This document shows, in pieces, positions 48,629 to 53,439 of a stretch of DNA of 53,439 nucleotides (positions within the stretch are counted from its first letter, which is position 1; each line of letters begins with the position of its first letter). Source of the DNA: Tepidamorphus sp. (GTDB lineage: Bacteria; Pseudomonadota; Alphaproteobacteria; Rhizobiales; Tepidamorphaceae). A program made the translations under genes and the position numbers. The notes beneath the pieces are model-generated. The model did not search any database. It saw nothing but the letters and a program-made list of their open reading frames with translations, and was not told where the DNA came from. The stretch lies in assembly GCA_028280885.1 (NCBI GenBank), contig JANQKY010000088.1, positions 1-53,439 of the forward strand, in the 5' to 3' direction.

Positions 48629-50614
48629 ATGAAACGTCTCGTGACGATCCTTGTTGCCTGTGTGGTCGTTGCCCTGGCCGGCTTCGCGCTGCTGGTCTTT
48701 TCCGTGTCCGATGAGCGTGTCCGGGTGAGTGCCGCCGCGCGCCTTGCCGAACTGACCGGGTTTTCCGCCGAAATCCGCGGGCTGACCGATGTCAGCGTGT
48801 TTCCCGTGCCGCGATTCGAGATCGGCAATGTCGTCTTCACCGAGCCTGGACGCGCCGATGCCGAGGCCGTTGCCTCGATCGATATCCTGAAAGGCCGGGT
48901 CGCCCTGCTGCCGCTGTTGCTCGGTCGCTTCGAGGTCGGCGGGTTTACGCTGATCCGGCCGCGCCTCAATCTGGTCGTCGATCGGCAGGGCAGGGCCAAC
49001 TGGACACCGGTCCGCCATGGCAGCGTCGGCAGCGTCCTGGGGGCGCCGCCGGGGACACCTGCGGCGAACACCTCTTCGGCCGGCGCGGTACGCCTCGGCG
49101 ACCTGCGCATCGAGGACGGCGCGGTCGTCTTCGTCGATCAGAACGCCGGCATTCGCGAGGAGGTTTCCGCGATCAATGCCGAAGCGGCCTGGCCGGACCT
49201 CCTGTCGGGCCTGACGGTGCGCAGCTCGATGGTCTGGCACGGCGAGATCGTAACGGTCTCGATCGATGCCGATACGCCCTACAGCTTCCTGCAGTCGGGC
49301 TCGGCGACGCTGCGGCTGGGCATCGAATCCGTCGTCGCCAATGCCACATTCGAGGGGGAAGCGCGCTACACCGCCGATCCGCAGCTTGAGGGCGAGATCG
49401 CGATGTCCGCGCCCTCCCTGCGCGGCCTTGCCCGTTGGATCGGGCGGGATCCGGGGCTCGGCGCGGGGCTGAACGCGCTTGAGATCAACGGCAGGCTCAG
49501 CCTGCTGCCGCACGCGGTCACGGTGTCCGATCTGTCGCTGACGCTGGACGGCAACACTGCCGAAGGCGGCTTCAAGCTGTCGGAAACCGAAGAGGGGGTC
49601 GACCTGCAGGCGACGCTTGCCTTCGATGACCTGGACCTCAGTGTCTATGGCGGGCCGGAGGCGGCGGCCAGTCCGGCCGAGATCGACCGTACCAAGGCGT
49701 TTGCGCTGCCCGTCGACCTGGCCGGGCTGAAGACGGTCGCGCTCGACATCCGGCTGTCGGCGGCCAGTGTCCGCTATCGCGATTTCGCCTTGCAGGAGAC
49801 CGCCGGCACGGTCACGCTGCGTGGTGGAACCCTCGATGTCGGGATCGGCGAGGCGGCGCTCTATGGCGGGATGGCGCAGGGCGCGCTGTCGGCCAAGCCG
49901 GTCGCGGAGGGCACGCGGGCGAAGATTTCGATGACGATCGACGGCTCGGATATCGGGCCGATCCTGACCGCGCTCGCCGGTGCGACACCGGTCCGCGGCG
50001 CCAGCCGGGCGCGGGTCAGCCTCGCCGGCCGCGGCGAGACGATCGCCGACATCGTCGGCAGTCTGGCGGGCGAGGCGACGCTTGCCATCGAACAGGGCGC
50101 GGTCACGGGCCTTGATGTCGAGCAGGTCGCGGAGATGCTCAATTCCGGCCGTGTCGAGGGATGGCCGACGACCGACACCGAAACCGAGTTCACCAAGCTG
50201 ACCGCGTCCTTCACCGCGACGGAGGGCAGCGCGGCGACAGATGATTTCCGGCTTACCGGACCGAATGTCGATGTGAAGGGCGACGGCGAACTGCATTTCC
50301 TGTCGGCCGCGATCGCCGGGCACGGGACCGCGAAGATCCGCTCCTCCGAAAGCGAGGCAGGCGATGACGCAGACGGGGAGGCCGTCCTGTCGATCCCGTT
50401 CGTCATCGAGGGGCCGGTGAGCCGGCCGAGCCTCTATCCCGATCCGGTCTGGCTCACCAAGAACCCGGAGGCAAATCCCGAGGACATCGCCCGCACGCGC
50501 GAGGAGATCCGCCAGTCGACCCCCGAGGAGATCATCGACGACCTGGTGCGGCGCGGCGCCGACCTGTTTCCGGGATACCCGCACCGCAACAGCCTGGAAA
50601 CCGTCCCGCAATAG
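48629..50614 (+). CDS. AsmA-family protein
   Basis: A 661-residue protein with an N-terminal membrane anchor (LVTILVACVVVALAGFALLVF) and a long periplasmic part of the AsmA/Vps13-like beta-rich repeat type. Early segments (LAELTGFSAEIRG, RFEIGNVVFTEP, VGGFTLIRPRLNLVVDRQGRANW) match the AsmA N-terminus, and the C-terminal region includes the AsmA_2-like SLAGEATLAIEQGAVTGLDV and GPVSRPSLYPDPVW. Such proteins influence phospholipid traffic and outer-membrane assembly. The ATG directly before the anchor is chosen. A Gly/Pro/Ala-rich insert (VLGAPPGTPAANTSS) occurs near residue 140. It stands alone. Confidence 0.87.
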   Translation: MKRLVTILVACVVVALAGFALLVFSVSDERVRVSAAARLAELTGFSAEIRGLTDVSVFPVPRFEIGNVVFTEPGRADAEAVASIDILKGRVALLPLLLGRFEVGGFTLIRPRLNLVVDRQGRANWTPVRHGSVGSVLGAPPGTPAANTSSAGAVRLGDLRIEDGAVVFVDQNAGIREEVSAINAEAAWPDLLSGLTVRSSMVWHGEIVTVSIDADTPYSFLQSGSATLRLGIESVVANATFEGEARYTADPQLEGEIAMSAPSLRGLARWIGRDPGLGAGLNALEINGRLSLLPHAVTVSDLSLTLDGNTAEGGFKLSETEEGVDLQATLAFDDLDLSVYGGPEAAASPAEIDRTKAFALPVDLAGLKTVALDIRLSAASVRYRDFALQETAGTVTLRGGTLDVGIGEAALYGGMAQGALSAKPVAEGTRAKISMTIDGSDIGPILTALAGATPVRGASRARVSLAGRGETIADIVGSLAGEATLAIEQGAVTGLDVEQVAEMLNSGRVEGWPTTDTETEFTKLTASFTATEGSAATDDFRLTGPNVDVKGDGELHFLSAAIAGHGTAKIRSSESEAGDDADGEAVLSIPFVIEGPVSRPSLYPDPVWLTKNPEANPEDIARTREEIRQSTPEEIIDDLVRRGADLFPGYPHRNSLETVPQ

Positions 50615-50750
50615 GTCGGCGGCTGCCGAGGGAGAAATCCTTCGGGCGAAACCATTCAGAAATCCAGTTGGCTAAATTCAGGGCTTCGCGAGACGGCGGC
50701 GGCTTGTGTATGGTGCGGGGCGGTTCCGGGTGGTCCCGATTCGGTTTGGA

Positions 50751-52079
50751 ATGGATTCGATGCGGTTCGTCAGATTGGCTCGATCGTCCCGGCTTGCGAC
50801 GGCGCCGCTGCTTGTTGCCCTCCTGCTTGCGGCCTTCGCCCTGTCCGGCGTCGCGCGCACGGCCCAGGCCGCTGATTGGGGGTTGACGCTGTTCGTGTTT
50901 CCCGATCCGGCCCGTGCCAGCGCGACGGGCCGCGCCGCCTATGCGCCGGGGACGCGCGCGGTGACGCGTCTCGTCGTCGAAAACCGCGGCGATGCGCCGC
51001 TTGCCGATATCCGCGTGTCGGCGGACCTGGTCGGCGCGGTCCCGGTCGTCTCCGGGTCCGGTTCGCAGTCCAATACGGGCCCGACCTGGCGGCCCGACGG
51101 CAACGCCGTGCATGCCACGATCGCAATGCTGGAGCCCGGCGCCTCCGTTGAACTGCCGCTGATCGTCGAACTGGCCGACGGCACCGAGCGCGGTGCGCGC
51201 GGCACCGGCGGCGAAGCGCGCATCCGCGCCCGCGTGCCGGCTTCCGGCGAGACGCTCGTCGCCGAGGCCGCCTGGCCGATCGCAAGCTGCGCCGATGCCT
51301 TCCATACCGCGCTCGGCCGCATCCGCGTCGAGAATTTCGCCGCCCTGCGTGCAGCCGTCGAGGCCTCCCGCCAGACCGACCGCGCCCTGCCGGGCAAGAC
51401 CGTGTTGACCTATCGGCCCTCCAGCGACCGGGCCGAACAGTCGGCTGTGCGCTTTGCCGAACAGATCGCCCGCGCCCGCGGCGTCGACAGCTATTTCCTG
51501 TCGAGCGACATCAAGTGGGTCTCCGGCCGGCTGATCAAGGATATCTCGATCTATCTTGGCCAGGAGCGCTATCCGGGTCTTTGCACCGGCGTCGTCGAAT
51601 GGACGGCGATGCTCGAAACCTTCCTGGAGCGCTTCACCAGGCGTGTCGATCAGGTCAATCGCATGCGCGCGGGCATGGAGCCCGCCGTCCGCCGGCTGCT
51701 GGCCTCCGGCGATGCGGAGGTCGGTGGCGCCTTTCCGGACGACGACGCGGAGGGCGGCGCGGACAGCGAAACGACGGGCGCCATCAGTCCGATCAACCCG
51801 GCGGTTGCCGCCCGCACGCTGCTGCGCGCCGTCGATCCCGATGCACAAGCCGGTGCGGGCGCCACCCTGTTCATTTCCGCCTATGACGCCCTGGACGCAG
51901 CCAGGGGCAGCCGGCCGGACGGGGAATTGGCGGCATTACGTACGCAATTCGCCGCCATCGAGCGGCTGTGGTATCTCGATCTCGCGCTCGCCAATGCCAA
52001 TACCGTCTCCGACGGGTTTGCCGGCACGCTTGAGGCGATCCGCGAGGCGCAGCGGGTAAACTGCACCTGCGGCTCCTGA
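50751..52079 (+). CDS. Exported protein of unknown function
   Basis: A 442-residue protein that I do not recognise. It has a Sec signal peptide (LATAPLLVALLLAAFALSGVA, cleavage near TAQA before ADWGLTLFVF). Residues about 45-180 look beta-rich with an immunoglobulin-like or CARDB-like pattern (TRLVVENRGDAPLADIRVSADLVG; AMLEPGASVELPLIVEL). The rest is helical and ends CTCGS. One pair of candidate disulfide cysteines is in the helical part (ASCADAF, PGLCTG). Start is ATG at 50751, with an equally possible ATG at 50760. It is convergent with the ABC permease and 137 bases downstream of the AsmA-like gene. Confidence 0.75.
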   Translation: MDSMRFVRLARSSRLATAPLLVALLLAAFALSGVARTAQAADWGLTLFVFPDPARASATGRAAYAPGTRAVTRLVVENRGDAPLADIRVSADLVGAVPVVSGSGSQSNTGPTWRPDGNAVHATIAMLEPGASVELPLIVELADGTERGARGTGGEARIRARVPASGETLVAEAAWPIASCADAFHTALGRIRVENFAALRAAVEASRQTDRALPGKTVLTYRPSSDRAEQSAVRFAEQIARARGVDSYFLSSDIKWVSGRLIKDISIYLGQERYPGLCTGVVEWTAMLETFLERFTRRVDQVNRMRAGMEPAVRRLLASGDAEVGGAFPDDDAEGGADSETTGAISPINPAVAARTLLRAVDPDAQAGAGATLFISAYDALDAARGSRPDGELAALRTQFAAIERLWYLDLALANANTVSDGFAGTLEAIREAQRVNCTCGS

Positions 52080-52110
52080 CAGGCGGGCCTGGCTTGGCGG
52101 GACCTGACAG

Positions 52111-52142
52111 GCGAGGCCTGTTGCCCTGTTTAAACGCCTCGC
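52111..52142. terminator. Inverted repeat between convergent genes, possible bidirectional terminator
   Basis: GCGAGGC and GCCTCGC pair across an 18-base loop (ctgttgccctgtttaaac) in the 64-base gap between two converging stop codons. There is no T-run on either strand, so termination by this stem is only plausible. Confidence 0.35.
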
Positions 52143-52143
52143 G

Positions 52144-52959
52144 TTATTGCGCGGCGAGCCGCTCGGCTCTCTGCCGCTCGACTTCCTGGCGCTTGGTGGC
52201 GATCGAGGCGGCGACGACGCCGATCGTCACGATGCCGATCAGCACGGTCGAGACCGCGTTGATCTCCGGCGTCACGCCGAGCCGCACGGCCGAATAGATC
52301 CGCATCGGCAGCGTCGTCGCGCCCGGGCCGGTGGTGAAGCTCGCGATCACCAGATCGTCCAGCGACAGGGTGAAGGCCAGCATCCAGCCGGCGACGATCG
52401 CCGGCAGGATCAGCGGCAGGGTGACGACGAAGAAGGTCTTGAACGGCGTGCAGCCCAGATCCATCGCCGCCTCCTCCATCGACCGGTCGAAGGTGACGAG
52501 CCGCGACTGCACCACGACGGCGACGAAACACAGCGAGAAGGTGATATGGGCGATCGTCACGGTCCAGAAGCCACGGTCGAAATTGATCGCGACGAACAAG
52601 AGCAGCAGCGACAGGCCGGTGATCACCTCCGGCATCACCAGCGGCGCGTAGACCATGCCGGAAAACAGCGTGCGGCCCGTGAACCGCCCGTGCCGCACCA
52701 GCGCCAGCGCGGCCATCGTGCCGAGCACGGTGGCGATCGTCGCCGACATCAGGCCGACCCGCAGCGTCACCCAGGCAGCGTCGAGCAGCTGCTCGTTCTG
52801 GATCATCGCGACATACCATTTGGTCGACCAGCCCGACCAGATCGCGACGTTGCGTCCGGCGTTGAACGAGTAGATCACCAGGAGGACGATCGGCAGGTAG
52901 AGGAAGGCGAAGCCGAGCGTCACCGAGACGATGTTGAAGAGGCTGGGTCCCTTTCTCAT
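52144..52959 (-). CDS. ABC transporter permease, polyamine type (PotI/PotC-like)
   Basis: A 271-residue permease with about six helices. The first is FNIVSVTLGFAFLYLPIVLLVIYSFNAG, and PEVITGLSLLLLF and the EAA loop SMEEAAMDLGCTPFKTFFVVTLPLILPAI follow. LSLDDLVIASFTTGPG is diagnostic for the spermidine/putrescine PotC/PotI branch. It would work with a PotH-like permease, a PotG-like ATPase and a PotF-like binding protein, none of which is in the window; they are expected beyond the right edge. The ATG at 52959 has GGAG about 8-11 bases upstream. Upstream on its strand lies at least 480 bases of non-coding and repeat sequence instead of a directly abutting partner permease gene. Confidence 0.9.
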   Translation of the reverse strand: MRKGPSLFNIVSVTLGFAFLYLPIVLLVIYSFNAGRNVAIWSGWSTKWYVAMIQNEQLLDAAWVTLRVGLMSATIATVLGTMAALALVRHGRFTGRTLFSGMVYAPLVMPEVITGLSLLLLFVAINFDRGFWTVTIAHITFSLCFVAVVVQSRLVTFDRSMEEAAMDLGCTPFKTFFVVTLPLILPAIVAGWMLAFTLSLDDLVIASFTTGPGATTLPMRIYSAVRLGVTPEINAVSTVLIGIVTIGVVAASIATKRQEVERQRAERLAAQ

Positions 52960-53138
52960 GCGCCGGCTCCGTGAGCGGAAACGATAGCGCGGGGGCTCCC
53001 CGATCCCGGCTTTTCGGCCGGGATGACGATGGGATGCTGCCGATTTGCGCTGGGAAACGATCCGCACCGCCTGCGGGGCTCTGGACTACGTCCAGGGCGC
53101 GAGACTGAATTCGTGGCAGGGCCCAGGTCAAACAGGCG

Positions 53139-53439
53139 ACCGCCTGTGCCGGGCTTGTCCCGGCAATCCATGACCACCGCCATCAGAATGGGCGCAAGCG
53201 GGGTGTTCATGGATCCACGGAACACGTCCACTGCTGTTCGGTTCAGCAGGGACGGGGCTTTGGTTTTCAGCCTGGCCACCCCCTCGGCTGTCATGCCCGG
53301 ACTTGTTCCGGGCATCCATGACCACCGCCGTCGGAATGGACGCAAGCGACTGTGTTCATGGATTGCCGGGACAAGCCCGGCAATGACACGGAGGGGGGTG
53401 GCGGGCGACATCAGACACCGCGCCCGTCGAGGCAAACAA
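53139..53439 (+). repeat. Composite palindromic intergenic repeat, copy 3 (cut by window edge)
   Basis: A first unit has a P2-like half (GTGCCGGGCTTGTCCCGGCAATCC). Then come the lead block (TTCGGTTCAGCAGGGACGGG, TTTTCAGCCTGGCCACC), palindrome P1 at 53293-53315, a linker, palindrome P2 at 53362-53384 and the start of the tail block (GGGTGGCGGGCGACATCAG). It closely follows copy 1. With 52960-53138, which shows no gene, it fills everything right of the permease start. Confidence 0.85.

Noticed and set aside
52956..53435. Open frame encoding AGLVPAIHEH-like peptide right of the permease
   Set aside because: This is the usual spurious translation of the palindromic intergenic repeat.
1..53439. 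CRISPR array, riboswitch, prophage or transposase
   Set aside because: No regularly spaced direct repeats with unique spacers, no recognised aptamer leader and no phage or transposase proteins were seen on reading the window.

Overview
The window reads as chromosomal DNA of a GC-rich alphaproteobacterium, most likely a Hyphomicrobiales (Rhizobiales-type) denitrifier. Four features support this: a divergent narR-type regulator beside narK1-narK2-narG; a PdhS-like PAS histidine kinase; two phasins for polyhydroxybutyrate granules; and a tRNA-His with A73 and no encoded G-1, as in many alphaproteobacteria. Palindromic intergenic repeats of the 'GLVPAIHEH' type, common in this class, are also present.

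Layout. 1-4655: nitrate respiration on the minus strand (narK1, narK2, start of narG) with a divergent Crp/Fnr regulator and two FNR-type boxes between them. 4873-9592: a three-gene 2-oxoacid:ferredoxin oxidoreductase operon with its own flavin/iron-sulfur subunit. 9732-18375: a LysR regulator followed by a peptide-type ABC importer (binding protein, two permeases, fused double ATPase), a beta-hydroxyacid dehydrogenase and an aldehyde dehydrogenase. 18416-20139: a minus-strand TetR / small membrane protein / VOC operon behind two matched palindromic operators. 20450-32196: a catabolic island. An aldehyde dehydrogenase and a GntR regulator are followed by a tightly coupled run: enoyl-CoA hydratase, RraA-type aldolase, GH88/GH105-like protein, CoA-transferase, nitroreductase, GMC oxidoreductase and a TRAP transporter. 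An 11-bp motif lies upstream of both the aldehyde dehydrogenase and the divergent GntR promoter region.

32459-36121 is a one-gene restriction-modification enzyme (type IIG/IIL, MmeI-like). Its presumed target-recognition domain is strikingly AT-rich inside a GC-rich gene, which indicates specificity exchange by recombination. tRNA-His follows. 36361-52959 holds ordinary chromosomal genes: two phasins, a PdhS-like kinase, a Cys-rich conserved protein, a patatin-like lipase, a second beta-hydroxyacid dehydrogenase, acetoacetyl-CoA synthetase, an AsmA-like protein, an exported protein of unknown function and a polyamine-type ABC permease. Three copies of a composite palindromic repeat sit between these genes, one of them internally inverted.

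How the genes work together. Nitrate is the electron acceptor on the left side. The ferredoxin oxidoreductase could supply low-potential electrons from 2-oxoacids. The ABC and TRAP clusters each import an unknown organic substrate and oxidise it, the TRAP cluster through CoA-thioester chemistry. Phasins and acetoacetyl-CoA synthetase belong to polyhydroxybutyrate storage and reuse. No CRISPR array, rRNA operon, transposase, integrase or phage gene was seen.
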